Source of the DNA: Actinomycetes bacterium
GTDB lineage: Bacteria > Actinomycetota > Acidimicrobiia > Acidimicrobiales > RAAP-2
NCBI GenBank assembly: GCA_021822565.1
Contig: JAKAQM010000014.1
Span: forward strand, 1 to 36,374
DNA length: 36,374 bases
Direction: 5' to 3'
In this document: positions 1 to 12,234 of the stretch, in pieces
How the letters are laid out: every line of letters starts with the position of its first letter
How positions within the stretch are numbered: the first letter of the stretch is position 1
Notes under the pieces: model-generated
Database searches by the model: none
The model's input: only the letters and a program-made list of their open reading frames with translations
Told to the model about the DNA's origin: nothing
Translations under genes and position numbers: made by a program

Positions 1-318
1 TCGCTCGAGGGCTTCGGCCTGCTCGCCCCGATGTCGGTTGCGGGAGGGACGTACTACGACGAGGAGGCCCTCACGGTCGGCAAGCTGGTCGTGGAGTTCA
101 GCCGCTACGGGGTCGAGCCGCGCCACCTGCGGATGTACCGGAACGCGGCGGACCGCGAGATCGGGCTCATCGAGCAGGTCATCACGCCGCTGCTGCGCCA
201 GCGCAACCCGGAGGCACGCCAGCGTGCGGTCCACGCTGCAACGGACCTCGCTCGGCTCGGGCAGGCCATCCGCGCCTCGCTCGTGCGAACGGAGCTCCGG
301 CGCAAGCTCGGCGGCTGA
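1..318 (+). CDS. ftsR: MerR-family regulator of FtsR type, C-terminal part
   Basis: The reading frame is open from base 1 and ends at 318, so only about 105 C-terminal residues are present and the DNA-binding head lies outside the window. The segment YYDEEALTVGKLVVEFSRYG followed by RHLRMYRNAADREIGLIEQV and the PLLRQRNPEAR stretch is typical of the actinobacterial MerR regulator called FtsR in corynebacteria and Rv1828 in Mycobacterium tuberculosis. In that lineage it lies next to a DUF151 gene, as it does here 45 bases downstream, and close to gcvH and garA, which would be expected just left of this window. An ATG at 31 lies in frame but is internal. Family assignment is secure; the regulatory targets here are inferred only. 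Confidence 0.85.
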   Translation, partial: SLEGFGLLAPMSVAGGTYYDEEALTVGKLVVEFSRYGVEPRHLRMYRNAADREIGLIEQVITPLLRQRNPEARQRAVHAATDLARLGQAIRASLVRTELRRKLGG

Positions 319-351
319 TCGAGTCGCCGTACGTCGCTCCCGGGGTCACGC

Positions 352-357
352 TACATT
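352..357 (+). promoter_or_regulatory. -10 box TACATT for a leaderless BFN transcript
   Basis: TACATT lies six bases before the ATG of the BFN gene, and no Shine-Dalgarno sequence precedes that ATG. This spacing would place transcription start at or next to the start codon. The same hexamer with the same six-base gap occurs before the small ORF at 12337. No convincing -35 box is visible. Confidence 0.5.
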
Positions 358-363
358 GCTCCT

Positions 364-870
364 ATGGTCGAAGTCCGCCTGCGGGCTGTCAGGGTGGACC
401 TGCAGTCCAACACCCCTGTGCTGTTGCTCCAGGAGACCGAGGGGGAGGGACGCACCTTGCCGATCTTCATCGGCACCCCGGAGGCCGCCGCGATCGCGTA
501 CGCGGTGCAAGGCGTCTCGATGCCGCGCCCGATGACCCATGACCTCATCCGCGATCTTCTCTCCACGCTCGACGTGTCGGTGGAGCGGGTGGTGATCACC
601 GAGCTGCGGTCGTCGACGTACTTCGCCGAGCTGCAGCTGCGCCGAGGGGCGGAGCGATCGGTCGTGTCGAGCCGTCCTTCCGACGCGGTCGCAGTGGCCG
701 TGCGCACGCACAGCCCGCTCTACGTGGCAGACGACTTGATGGACGCCGAGGGGATCCTCCTCGCGATCGAGCCCGCCGACGAGGAGGACGAGGACGAGAG
801 CCCAGACGAGCTCGTGGGGCAGTTCCGTCAGTTCCTCGACTCCGTCAAGCCCGAGGACTTCGGCGGCTGA
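364..870 (+). CDS. Bifunctional nuclease (BFN, DUF151) family protein
   Basis: A 168-residue protein whose first 135 residues form a BFN/DUF151 domain. Visible landmarks are VLLLQETEGEGRTLPIFIG (residues about 20-38), the EAAAIA helix, the RPMTHDLIRDLL segment and RPSDAVAVAVRTHSPLYV near residues 104-121. The family was first described as a plant nuclease acting on RNA and DNA; the bacterial role is not settled. The C-terminus is acidic (EEDEDE) and ends in a region resembling the FRQFLDSVKPEDF tail found in actinobacterial members. It follows the FtsR-type gene as in mycobacteria (Rv1828-Rv1829). The ATG is chosen because the domain starts immediately after it and a TACATT box sits six bases upstream, which suggests leaderless expression. 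Confidence 0.9.
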   Translation: MVEVRLRAVRVDLQSNTPVLLLQETEGEGRTLPIFIGTPEAAAIAYAVQGVSMPRPMTHDLIRDLLSTLDVSVERVVITELRSSTYFAELQLRRGAERSVVSSRPSDAVAVAVRTHSPLYVADDLMDAEGILLAIEPADEEDEDESPDELVGQFRQFLDSVKPEDFGG

Positions 871-947
871 CCGGGGCGCGTGGCGTGGCGTGGCGCGCGA
901 CAGGGCCGCGCCCGCGCGCCATCGCCGGACCTCGCTGCGGGCGGGCA

Positions 948-1943
948 CTAGCCCGGCGTGGCCGGTCGCACGAGCACGCGTCCCCTGACGCGTGCGTGCA
1001 GGACGTCTTCGAGCACGCCGCGCAGCTCGTCGAGGCCCACCTCCGCGGCGACCATCGCGTCGACGGTGGACGCGGGGAGCTGCTGTGGAATGGACGCCCA
1101 GACGCGCTTGCGCTCCTCGATCGGCGTCTGGACCGAATCGACGCCGAGGAGGGAGACGGCCCGGATGATGAACGGATAGACGGTCGTCGGGAGGTCCGTC
1201 CCGCCCGTGAGCCCGCTCGCAGCGACCGCTCCTCCGTAGCGCAGCGCGCGGAGCACGGCGGCGAGCGTCTCGCCGCCCACGCAGTCGACCGCGCCGGCCC
1301 AGCGCTCTTGAGAGAGGGTGCGGCCCGTGCCCGCGAGCGCGTCGCGGCCGATCACCTCGGTCGCACCCAGAGCCCGCAGGTAGTCGTGCTCCGCGGCCTT
1401 GCCGGTGCTCGCCACGACCTCGTACCCCTGTCCGGCGAGCGCGGCGACCGCCATGCTGCCCACTCCGCCCGAGGCGCCGGTCACGAGCACCGGACCGTTG
1501 CCCGGTTCCACGCCGGCGCGGCGGAGCTTGTCCAGCGAGAGGACCGCGGTGAAGCCCGCCGTCCCGATGGCGGCGGCACGTCGGGTCGTGAGGCCCTCGG
1601 GGAGCGGCACGACCCACGCTGCGGGCACACGGGCCCGGGTCGCGAAGCCTCCGTGGTGCGCGACGCCGAGGTCGTAGCCGTGGACGAGCACCGACGTGCC
1701 CGGTTCGACGCGCGGGTCGGTGCTCTCGAGGACGTGCCCTGCGAGGTCGACTCCGGGCACGAGCGGCGAGCGGCGGGCCACCCGGTTCCCCGGCAGGGTC
1801 ACCATCGCGTCCTTGTAGTTGACCGCGGACCACTCGACGGCGACGAGCACCTCCCCGTCGGGGAGCTCGGCGTCGTCCAGGTCTTCGACGGCGGTGCGCA
1901 CCGTGTCGTCGGTGCGGGTGGCGGTGAAGGCGTGCCAGGTCAC
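948..1943 (-). CDS. MDR-superfamily reductase, AcuI/YhdH type
   Basis: A 331-residue zinc-independent medium-chain dehydrogenase/reductase. The N-terminal half carries SAVNYKDAMVTLPGNRVAR and the PLVPGVDLAGHV motif; the cofactor half carries the glycine-rich VTGASGGVGSMAV turn (about residues 153-165) followed by ASTGK, suiting NADPH binding. These features are typical of the acrylyl-CoA reductase AcuI and YhdH quinone-reductase-like group; the substrate cannot be read from the sequence. The start is GTG at 1943, because TACAGT lies six bases upstream with no Shine-Dalgarno, the leaderless pattern seen elsewhere here. It sits alone on the minus strand between two plus-strand genes, inside a block that separates the ftsR/BFN pair from the second merR. 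Confidence 0.85.
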   Translation of the reverse strand: MTWHAFTATRTDDTVRTAVEDLDDAELPDGEVLVAVEWSAVNYKDAMVTLPGNRVARRSPLVPGVDLAGHVLESTDPRVEPGTSVLVHGYDLGVAHHGGFATRARVPAAWVVPLPEGLTTRRAAAIGTAGFTAVLSLDKLRRAGVEPGNGPVLVTGASGGVGSMAVAALAGQGYEVVASTGKAAEHDYLRALGATEVIGRDALAGTGRTLSQERWAGAVDCVGGETLAAVLRALRYGGAVAASGLTGGTDLPTTVYPFIIRAVSLLGVDSVQTPIEERKRVWASIPQQLPASTVDAMVAAEVGLDELRGVLEDVLHARVRGRVLVRPATPG

Positions 1944-1949
1944 GGCGAC

Positions 1950-1955
1950 ACTGTA
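1950..1955 (-). promoter_or_regulatory. -10 box TACAGT for the leaderless MDR reductase gene
   Basis: Read on the minus strand, TACAGT is separated by six bases from the GTG start at 1943. There is no purine-rich ribosome site between them, so a leaderless transcript is the simplest reading. Confidence 0.45.
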
Positions 1956-2061
1956 CGGCCGCGCGCACAGGTCGGCGAGTAGGGTGGCCCGAGGTGGGCG
2001 TCCCCGTCACACCGACGTGACCGCGACCGAACGACGCAGCCACCACCCGGAGGGAGCCGCC

Positions 2062-5885
<3,824 letters not shown>

Positions 5886-5947
5886 GGTCGTCCCGTCCGC
5901 GGGCCGGTGGGTGCGCGTGTGGACGCGGGCGCGGGTGCGTGGGTCGC

Positions 5948-6019
5948 GGGGCCCGTGGAGGCCATGGGGCCCGTGGAGGCCATGGGGCCCGTGGAGGTCA
6001 TGGGGCCCGTGGAGGCCTG
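5948..6019 (+). repeat. 18-base tandem repeat, 4 copies, between thiG and the FTR1 gene
   Basis: The unit GGGGCCCGTGGAGGCCAT recurs four times without gaps, with one substitution in copy 3 and a changed end in copy 4. It fills half of the 138-base gap between two convergent genes and ends four bases before the permease stop. Each unit contains self-complementary GGCC and GGGCCC, so the transcript could fold. Confidence 0.9.
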
Positions 6020-6023
6020 GGGC

Positions 6024-6857
6024 CTACGCCTGGGCGGTGGTCACGGGCTTGCGCTGGGTGCGACGGCCTCTCGAGAACAGGGCGATCGTGACGGCGAGGT
6101 AGACGACGTAGACCCCGAGCTGTGCCGCGGTCGGCCGGTCCGCATAGCCGAAGAACGTGTGGAAGACGTCGCCGATCGAGCTGCTCTCCGAGAGCGTGCC
6201 CGTCGTGTTCCACAGGTGCGGACCGACGACGGGCAGCCAGCGCAGCTGCTGCAGGTTCTCGACGGCGTCCGCGAGGATCCCCGCCGCGAAGACCATGAGC
6301 AGTGCACCGACGACGGTGAAGAACCGTCCGACGTCGATCCTCCTGCCCAGCCGGTACATGACGAACGCGATCGCCAGGGCGACGGCGAGCCCGCCCGCAC
6401 CGCCGGCGATGACCCCCTTTCCGTGCGAGGCGAACACGATTGCAAGGGTGAACACCATCGTCTCGAGGCCCTCGCGCCCGACGGCCTGGAAGGCGAGGAG
6501 CCCGAGGCCCCATCTCGCCCGGCCGTCGAGCGCCTGCTCCGCCTTGGAGCGGAGCTCCGAGGAGAGCAGGCGGGCATGGTGCTGCATCCAGAAGGTCATG
6601 TAGGTGAGCACCGCCGCGGCGAGCAGGAAGGTCCCGGTCTCGAAGATCGTCTGGACGCGGGACCCCGCGTACGTCGTCAGGAGCAGGTATGCCGCGACGC
6701 CGCCGCCGAGCATCAGCACGATCGCGGCACCGACGCCGAGCAGCACGTCGCGGAAGTGCTGCCGCTGGCCGATCCGGTCGAGGTAGGCGAGGAGGATCGC
6801 GACGATCATCGATGCCTCCACGCCCTCTCGGAGGAAGATGACGAAGGTCGCGAGCAT
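6024..6857 (-). CDS. FTR1/EfeU-family iron permease
   Basis: A 277-residue membrane protein with seven or so hydrophobic segments. It has the two FTR1 iron motifs of the R-E-x-x-E type: REGVE at residues 10-14 in the first helix and REGLE at residues 128-132 in the fourth. These acidic residues carry ferric iron through the membrane in the yeast Ftr1 and bacterial EfeU families. The start ATG 6857 is preceded by GGGAGA; an upstream in-frame ATG at 6950 would add a non-hydrophobic head and is less likely. No efeO or efeB partner is in the window, so it may work alone or with an unlinked oxidase. It is divergent from the merR gene. Confidence 0.9.
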   Translation of the reverse strand: MLATFVIFLREGVEASMIVAILLAYLDRIGQRQHFRDVLLGVGAAIVLMLGGGVAAYLLLTTYAGSRVQTIFETGTFLLAAAVLTYMTFWMQHHARLLSSELRSKAEQALDGRARWGLGLLAFQAVGREGLETMVFTLAIVFASHGKGVIAGGAGGLAVALAIAFVMYRLGRRIDVGRFFTVVGALLMVFAAGILADAVENLQQLRWLPVVGPHLWNTTGTLSESSSIGDVFHTFFGYADRPTAAQLGVYVVYLAVTIALFSRGRRTQRKPVTTAQA

Positions 6858-7023
6858 GATCTCAGGTCTCCCGAACTCGAGATGAACGGCCAGCCTATCG
6901 ACATCATGCTCCGCCGGCGCGCTGCGTGGGGACGCGGCGCTGGAGATCACCCTGGCGTAACTACCCCGATGTCACTTGGTGGGCTACGATGGGACGAGTC
7001 GGACGATCGCACGGGAGGGCCCG

Positions 7024-7584
7024 ATGACCGGGACGGAGACCGAACGGGACGGCACCGAGCAGGGGAGTGGTGAGGGGTACCGCGGTCCGACGGTCTGCAA
7101 GCTGATCGGCATCACCTACCGCCAGTTGGACTACTGGGCGCGCACGGGCCTCCTGCGTCCCTCCGTCGCCGACGCGCGCGGCAGCGGCAGCAAGCGTCTC
7201 TACTCCTACCGGGACCTGGTCGAGCTGAAGGTGATCAAGCAGCTGCTCGACGCCGGGGTCTCGCTGCAGTCCGCCCGCAGGGCCGTCGACTGCTTGCGCC
7301 AGAACCTGGGCGTGGACCTCGCTTCCGCCAAGCTGGTGCTGACCGAGGGGCGCTCGGTCCTCGCGCAGACGAACGGGGAGGTCGTCGACCTGCTCGCGGG
7401 CGGTCAGGGCGTGTTCAACATCGTGCCCCTCTCCGGGGTCGTCGGCGCGCTCGACGCCGCGATCGTGGAGCTCGGCGGCCGGCGCGACCCGTCACTGCCC
7501 CTGGGCTGGGAGACGGATGGGCGCCGAGTGGGCGTGTCGAGCGGTCGCCCCGAGGGATCTCCGACGGTGAGCCGCGCCCTGTGA
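7024..7584 (+). CDS. MerR-family transcriptional regulator (Rv1830-like)
   Basis: A 186-residue regulator. The N-terminal winged-helix segment reads CKLIGITYRQLDYWARTGLL, followed by KRLYSYRDLVELKVIKQLLD and SLQSARRAVDCLRQNLG, the actinobacterial MerR type without a cysteine metal site. The C-terminal part (ASAKLVLTEGRSVL and DLLAGGQGVFNIVPL) matches the mycobacterial Rv1830 group. In mycobacteria this gene follows the DUF151 gene; here six other genes lie between. The ATG at 7024 has GGGAGGG upstream; an ATG at 6976 is in frame but lacks a ribosome site. TACGAT at 6981-6986 is a possible -10. Its stop overlaps the next gene's GTG, suggesting co-translation. Confidence 0.88.
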   Translation: MTGTETERDGTEQGSGEGYRGPTVCKLIGITYRQLDYWARTGLLRPSVADARGSGSKRLYSYRDLVELKVIKQLLDAGVSLQSARRAVDCLRQNLGVDLASAKLVLTEGRSVLAQTNGEVVDLLAGGQGVFNIVPLSGVVGALDAAIVELGGRRDPSLPLGWETDGRRVGVSSGRPEGSPTVSRAL

Positions 7585-8018
7585 GCTGCCGTGACGTCCC
7601 GGCGGGCGCGGGCGCGTCGTCGCGGCCCGGGGAGCGCCGCGACACCTGCCGGGGTCGCCACCCCTCGGCGACGCCAGCAGCGCGGATCCGCTTCGCGCAC
7701 CCCTCCGAGCGGGTGTTCGCCACGCTGCTGGACCTCTACGGCATCCGCTGGGAGTACGAGCCCGTCGAGTTCACGCTGCGCTGGGACGAGTCGGGCACCC
7801 CGGCGGGCGGCTTCCGGCCGGACTTCTTGCTCCCGGATCTCGGATGCTTCATCGAGCTCACGACCGCTGATCAGCGGCTGGTCACGCGCAAGAACGCGAA
7901 GGTCCGCCGCATGCGGGAGCTCTATCCCGAGGTGGAGGTGCTGGTGCTCTACCAGCGCGACTTCTTCGAGCTGCTGGCGCGGCACGGCTTGGACCCTTCG
8001 TGCGCTGGTGCCGCGTGA
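7581..8018 (+). CDS. Small PD-(D/E)XK-nuclease-like protein
   Basis: A 145-residue protein starting at a GTG that overlaps the merR stop by four bases. The first 35 residues are low-complexity; the folded part begins at RIRFAHPSERVFATLLDLYG. It then shows WEYEPVEFTL, FRPDFLLPDLGCFIELTT and RLVTRKNAKVRRMRELYPEV. The order E, then PDF, then IELTT suits the restriction-endonuclease-like fold (helix-E, D, E-x-x), although a T stands where the classical lysine would be. The lysine-rich helix and LVLYQRDFFELLARHGL complete the core. I recall similar short proteins in Acidimicrobiia but know of no tested function. Its link to merR and gcvT may be housekeeping rather than defence. Confidence 0.65.
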   Translation: MSCRDVPAGAGASSRPGERRDTCRGRHPSATPAARIRFAHPSERVFATLLDLYGIRWEYEPVEFTLRWDESGTPAGGFRPDFLLPDLGCFIELTTADQRLVTRKNAKVRRMRELYPEVEVLVLYQRDFFELLARHGLDPSCAGAA

Positions 8019-8031
8019 GCACGTGCGCTGC

Positions 8032-8091
8032 CGCCGAGGCGGTCGGCGAGGCGGTTGGCGGGGCGGTTGGCGGGCCGGTCGGCGAGGCGGT
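8032..8091 (+). repeat. 12-base tandem repeat, 5 copies, upstream of gcvT
   Basis: Units of the form CGGCGAGGCGGT / TGGCGGGGCGGT follow each other five times with few changes. The array occupies most of the 108 bases between the PD-(D/E)XK-like gene and gcvT, ending 22 bases before the gcvT -10 box. Confidence 0.85.
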
Positions 8092-8113
8092 TGGTGGGGG
8101 CCAGGCCCAGACG

Positions 8114-8119
8114 TAGGCT
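8114..8119 (+). promoter_or_regulatory. -10 box TAGGCT for leaderless gcvT
   Basis: TAGGCT lies seven bases before the gcvT ATG, and no Shine-Dalgarno is present. This would make the gcvT-gcvPA-gcvPB message leaderless. Confidence 0.45.
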
Positions 8120-8126
8120 GCACCCG

Positions 8127-9209
8127 ATGAGCTCGACGCACGGCGCCTTCCGCCGGACGCCCCTCTACGACGTGCACCGGTCGCTCGGGGCGAAGCTCGT
8201 CGAGTTCGGCGGATGGGAGATGCCGCTCGCGTACCCGGCTGGGACCGTGGCCGAGCACCGCGCCTGCCGGACGGCCGCCGTCGCCTTCGACGTGAGCCAT
8301 CTCGGGACCGTCCGCGTGGAAGGTGCGGGCGCGTTCGAGCTCCTGCAGCAGACGCTCACGAACGACCTCACGAAGATCGCGCCCGGCCGCGCGCAGTACA
8401 CCCACCTGCTCGAGGAGGACGGCTCCGTGGCCGACGACATCATCGTGTGGTGGGTCGCCGAGCGGGTCTTCGACGTGATGCCCAACGCGTCGAACACCTC
8501 ACGGGTGGTCGCGGCGCTCGGGGGGACCGACACCACTTCGCAGCGGGCGGTCGTCGCCGTCCAGGGCCCACAGGCGCGCGAGCGCCTCGCAGACGTCGCA
8601 CCACACGCGGCGGCGGTCCCCAGGTTCTGCGTGGCACCCTTCGAGTGGAAGGGGGCTCCGTGCATCGCCGCGGGCACCGGCTACACGGGCGAGGACGGCG
8701 TCGAGTGCGCCGTCCCTGCAGACGTCGCCCCCGCGTTCTTCGCCGCGGTGCTCGACGCCGACGTCGCCCCCGCCGGGCTCGGCGCACGTGACACGCTCCG
8801 GCTCGAGGCTGGCCTCCCGCTCCACGGCCACGAGCTCGGGCCTGGCATCACGCCGTTGCAGGCTGGCCTCGGCTGGGTCGTCGGCTGGGCCAAGGGCGAG
8901 TTCAGGGGACGCTCGGCCCTCGAGCGAGAGCGTGCGACCGGGCCGCGCCGCATGCTGCGTGGTCTCGTCGCCGACGGCCGCCAGCCGCCACGAGACGGCG
9001 CTCCGGTCACGTCGGGGGCGACGCGCGTCGGCACCGTGACGAGCGGCAACTTCTCGCCGATGCTCGAGCGTGGGATCGCGCTCGCCTTCATCGACACCGC
9101 GGCCGGGATCCCCGACGGCGCGCGGGCCGTCGCGGTGGTGCGCGGCCGGGAGGTGCCCGTCACCGTGGGCAGCACGCGCTTCTGGCCGCCTCCCGGAGGG
9201 GCCCGCTGA
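8127..9209 (+). CDS. gcvT: Aminomethyltransferase, glycine cleavage T protein
   Basis: A 360-residue T protein that takes the methylene group from aminomethylated H protein to tetrahydrofolate, releasing ammonia. Recognisable segments are TPLYDVHRSLGAKLVEFGGW, FDVSHLGTVRVEGAGA, LTNDLTKIAPGRAQYTHLL, AVVAVQGPQARERL, GTGYTGEDGVEC, LGARDTLRLEAGLPLHGHEL and TVTSGNFSPMLERGIALAF in the expected order, at normal length. The ATG at 8127 is preferred over the upstream in-frame ATG at 8055 because homology starts right after it and a TAGGCT box lies seven bases upstream. The stop shares one base with the gcvPA start. H protein and L protein genes are not in the window; gcvH would be expected left of it. 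Confidence 0.95.
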   Translation: MSSTHGAFRRTPLYDVHRSLGAKLVEFGGWEMPLAYPAGTVAEHRACRTAAVAFDVSHLGTVRVEGAGAFELLQQTLTNDLTKIAPGRAQYTHLLEEDGSVADDIIVWWVAERVFDVMPNASNTSRVVAALGGTDTTSQRAVVAVQGPQARERLADVAPHAAAVPRFCVAPFEWKGAPCIAAGTGYTGEDGVECAVPADVAPAFFAAVLDADVAPAGLGARDTLRLEAGLPLHGHELGPGITPLQAGLGWVVGWAKGEFRGRSALERERATGPRRMLRGLVADGRQPPRDGAPVTSGATRVGTVTSGNFSPMLERGIALAFIDTAAGIPDGARAVAVVRGREVPVTVGSTRFWPPPGGAR

Positions 9210-10594
9210 TGCCCGACTACCTGCCGCACACCGATCGAGACGTCGCGACCATGCTGGCGTTCCTCGGGCTGACAGATCTCGACGAGCTGTTCTCCGCGGT
9301 GCCGCACGCGCTGCGGCTCGCGGGCGGCCTCGCGCTGGCGAACGGGGAGCCCGAGCCCGACGTGCTCGCGCACATGGGCGCCCTGGCCGGCGCGAACCGG
9401 GCGGCGGGGCTGGTGTGCTTCGCAGGGGCGGGCGCCTACGACCACGAGGTGCCCGCGGTGGTCCGGGCGCTCGCCGGGCGCTCGGAGCTCGTGACGGCGT
9501 ACACCCCCTACCAGCCGGAGGTCGCCCAGGGCGTGCTCCAGGCGGTGTTCGAGTACCAGACCATGGTCGCCAGGCTCTCGGGGCTGCCGGTGGCCAACGC
9601 CTCGCTCTACGACGGCGCGAGCGCTCTCGTGGAGGCCGTGAACCTGGGGACGGCCGCGAGCGGCCGGCAGACCGTCTGGGTCTCTTCGGGCGTCCACCCG
9701 CACTGGCGGGCGTGCCTGCGAACGTTCTCCCGGGGCTCGGGTCACCGGATCGTGGAGGTCCCGCTCGCCGACGGGGTGAGCGCATGGCCGCAGGACCCTG
9801 CTGCTCCTGGCGGGGAAGAGGCGCCCGGGGTCGTCGTGGTCGGGTACCCGAACTACCTCGGCTGCCTCGAGGACCTCTCCGCCGTGCGCCGCATCGCGGA
9901 CACGCACCGGGCGACGATGGTGGTGGCCGCGGACCCCGTCGCCGCGGGGCTCCTGCGCTCACCGGCCGAGTGGGGAGCGGACGTGGTCGTCGGAGAGGGC
10001 CAGGCGTTCGGGATGCCGCTCTCCTTCGGTGGGCCGTACCTGGGGCTGTTCTCCTGCACGATGGCCCAGGTCCGCCGGCTCCCGGGTCGGCTCGTCGGCG
10101 AGACCGTCGACGTCGAGGGCCGCCGCGCGTACGTGACGACGCTGCGAGCACGTGAGCAGGACATCCGGCGAGAGAAAGCGACGTCCAACGTCTGCACGAA
10201 CCAGACGCTCATGGCGGTGACCGCAGCCATCCAGCTGGGGTGGCTCGGCACGCAGGGGCTGGCGGAGGTCGCCCTGCGCTGCGCGCGGGGCACGCGGTAC
10301 CTGCGCGACGCCGCACTCGGCCTCAGCGGCATCACGCCGCTCACCGGTAACACGCCGGTCGTACGGGAGATGGCGCTGCGCACTGCGGTCCCGGCGCGCA
10401 CGGTGGTCGACCGCATGGCGGCAGAGGGGTTCCTCGCAGGCGTCGCGCTGGAGGACCTCACCGGGGAAGGCGGCGACGGGTCCGTCGACGCCGACGCGGC
10501 GGCGCACGGGCTTCTCGTCGCCGTCACCGAGCGCAGGACCCTCGACGAGATGAACGCGTACCTCGTGGCGCTCGACAAGGCCGTGCGGCCGTGA
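9209..10594 (+). CDS. gcvPA: Glycine dehydrogenase (decarboxylating) subunit 1
   Basis: The 461-residue alpha half of the split P protein, which decarboxylates glycine with PLP together with GcvPB. Segments include YLPHTDRDVATMLAFLGL, YTPYQPEVAQGVLQAVFEYQ, TMVARLSGLPVANASLYDGA, PNYLGCLEDL, AFGMPLSFGGPYLG, MPGRLVGET-like RLPGRLVGETVD, and REQDIRREKATSNVCTNQTL. This half supports the active site but does not carry the PLP lysine. Length is normal. The ATG overlaps the gcvT stop by one base and its own stop overlaps the gcvPB GTG by four, so the three are translated together. The split form contrasts with the single-chain GcvB of mycobacteria. Confidence 0.95.
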   Translation: MPDYLPHTDRDVATMLAFLGLTDLDELFSAVPHALRLAGGLALANGEPEPDVLAHMGALAGANRAAGLVCFAGAGAYDHEVPAVVRALAGRSELVTAYTPYQPEVAQGVLQAVFEYQTMVARLSGLPVANASLYDGASALVEAVNLGTAASGRQTVWVSSGVHPHWRACLRTFSRGSGHRIVEVPLADGVSAWPQDPAAPGGEEAPGVVVVGYPNYLGCLEDLSAVRRIADTHRATMVVAADPVAAGLLRSPAEWGADVVVGEGQAFGMPLSFGGPYLGLFSCTMAQVRRLPGRLVGETVDVEGRRAYVTTLRAREQDIRREKATSNVCTNQTLMAVTAAIQLGWLGTQGLAEVALRCARGTRYLRDAALGLSGITPLTGNTPVVREMALRTAVPARTVVDRMAAEGFLAGVALEDLTGEGGDGSVDADAAAHGLLVAVTERRTLDEMNAYLVALDKAVRP

Positions 10595-12234
10595 CGGCCG
10601 GGGTCCCGGAGGGCGAGAGGACGGACGGCGGCGTGGCCGGTCATCGGGCCGCCGGTCGTGGCGCGCCCGGGGGTCGGGCATGGAGCGCACCGCTCATGGG
10701 CCGTGCCGAGGAACCGACGCTCTTCGAGCTCTCCGAGCCAGGACGCCACAGCTGGCAGCTCCGCACGACCGGCGTGCCGGAGTGGGGCGCCGAAGAGCTC
10801 GTCCCCGACGCGCACCGCCGGAGTGAGCCGGTGCCGCTCGCCGAGGTGTCCGAGCGGGACCTCGTCGCGCACTTCACCCGTCTCTCGCACCGGCAGTTCT
10901 CGGTGGACCTCGGCGCCTATCCGCTCGGGTCGTGCACGATGAAGTACAACCCGAAGGTCTGCGACACGGTGGCCTCGCTGCCGGGCCTGGCCGACGTGCA
11001 CCCCGCCGCCCCCGTCGAGATGAGCCAGGGATGGCTGGCGTTGCTGGTCGAGCTCGAAGAGGCGCTGTGCGAGGTCACCGGCATGGCCGCCGCGACGTTC
11101 CAACCCGCTGCCGGCGCGGCGGGCGAGCTGACGGGGCTGCTGCTCATGCGGGCGTACCACGACGCCCGGGGCGACCGGCGCCGGCGCGTGATCATCCCGG
11201 ACTCGGCCCACGGGACGAACCCGGCTTCGGTCAGGATCGGCGGGTACGAGGTGACCACGGTGCCATCGAACGACCGGGGTTGCGTCGACATGGCTGCCCT
11301 CCGCTCGGTGCTCGACCAGGACGTCGCCGGGATCATGCTCACGAACCCGAACACGCTGGGGCTCTTCGAAGAGGGCATCGAAGAGATCGCGACAGCCGTC
11401 CACGGTGTGGGAGGCCTCCTCTACTACGACGGCGCGAACCTGAACGCGATCCTCGGTGTCGTGCGCCCCGGGGACATGGGGTTCGACATCGTCCACCTGA
11501 ACCTGCACAAGACCTTCGCCACGCCGCATGGCGGCGGGGGGCCGGGCGCAGGACCCGTCGCGGTCGCCGAGCGCCTCGCCGACTTCCTCCCTGGACCACG
11601 TCCCGTCCGGCTCGTCCACGGAGCGCAGGAGCGGGCGGTGTCGAACGGCACGGGCGCCACCGCCTACGGCTGGGCCATGCCGCCCCGCTCGATCGGGCGT
11701 GTGCACTCCTGGCATGGCAACGCGCTCGTCCTCGCCCGCGCGCTCGCCTACATCCGCGTGCACGGCGGCGACGGGCTTCGGCGGGTCTCCGAGCGTGCGG
11801 TCCTGAATGCCAACTGGCTGCGCGTGCGGCTCTCCTCCGCCTACGACGTGCCGTTCGACCGGCCGTGCATGCACGAGGTCGTGCTCAGCGCGTCCACGCT
11901 CAAGCGCCGCTACGGCATGCGGGCGCTCGACGTCGCCAAGCGACTGCTCGAAGAAGGCTTTCACGCCCCGACCGTCTACTTCCCCCTCGTGGTGGACGAG
12001 GCGCTCATGGTGGAGCCGACCGAGACCGAGAGCCTCCAGACGCTCGAGGCGCTCGCCGACGCGTTCGAGCGCATCGCCGCCGAGGCGACGGAGCCCGCAG
12101 GCGTCGAGGCGGCGCACGCCGCGCCCCGAGCCACGCCGGTCGGACGTCTCGACGAGGCACGCGCCGCGCGCGTGCTCGTGGCGACCTTCGACGCGCGCAC
12201 ACGCGTCGGGGGGCAAGGAAGCCCTGGGCAATAG
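10591..12234 (+). CDS. gcvPB: Glycine dehydrogenase (decarboxylating) subunit 2
   Basis: The beta half of the split P protein, 547 residues from GTG 10591. It has LGAYPLGSCTMKYNPK, PDSAHGTNPASVRIGGY, LTNPNTLGLFE, YYDGANLNAIL and the PLP site LNLHKTFATPHGGGGPG, where K307 should form the internal aldimine, with H306 beside it. The C-terminal domain shows FHAPTVYFPLVVDEALMVEP and ETLEAL-type helices. The first 35 residues are unrelated to the family; ATG 10696 (LFELS follows) may be the true start, but the GTG overlapping the gcvPA stop favours coupling. The last six codons and the stop are made of an 18-base tandem repeat, so the tail after about residue 538 is probably recent. Confidence 0.94.
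   Translation: MTAGVPEGERTDGGVAGHRAAGRGAPGGRAWSAPLMGRAEEPTLFELSEPGRHSWQLRTTGVPEWGAEELVPDAHRRSEPVPLAEVSERDLVAHFTRLSHRQFSVDLGAYPLGSCTMKYNPKVCDTVASLPGLADVHPAAPVEMSQGWLALLVELEEALCEVTGMAAATFQPAAGAAGELTGLLLMRAYHDARGDRRRRVIIPDSAHGTNPASVRIGGYEVTTVPSNDRGCVDMAALRSVLDQDVAGIMLTNPNTLGLFEEGIEEIATAVHGVGGLLYYDGANLNAILGVVRPGDMGFDIVHLNLHKTFATPHGGGGPGAGPVAVAERLADFLPGPRPVRLVHGAQERAVSNGTGATAYGWAMPPRSIGRVHSWHGNALVLARALAYIRVHGGDGLRRVSERAVLNANWLRVRLSSAYDVPFDRPCMHEVVLSASTLKRRYGMRALDVAKRLLEEGFHAPTVYFPLVVDEALMVEPTETESLQTLEALADAFERIAAEATEPAGVEAAHAAPRATPVGRLDEARAARVLVATFDARTRVGGQGSPGQ

Noticed and set aside
6889-6906. Iron-box (IdeR/DtxR-like) upstream of the FTR1 permease
   Set aside because: TAGGCT matches the centre of the consensus, but the flanks agree at only about four of 13 positions, no better than chance in this composition.
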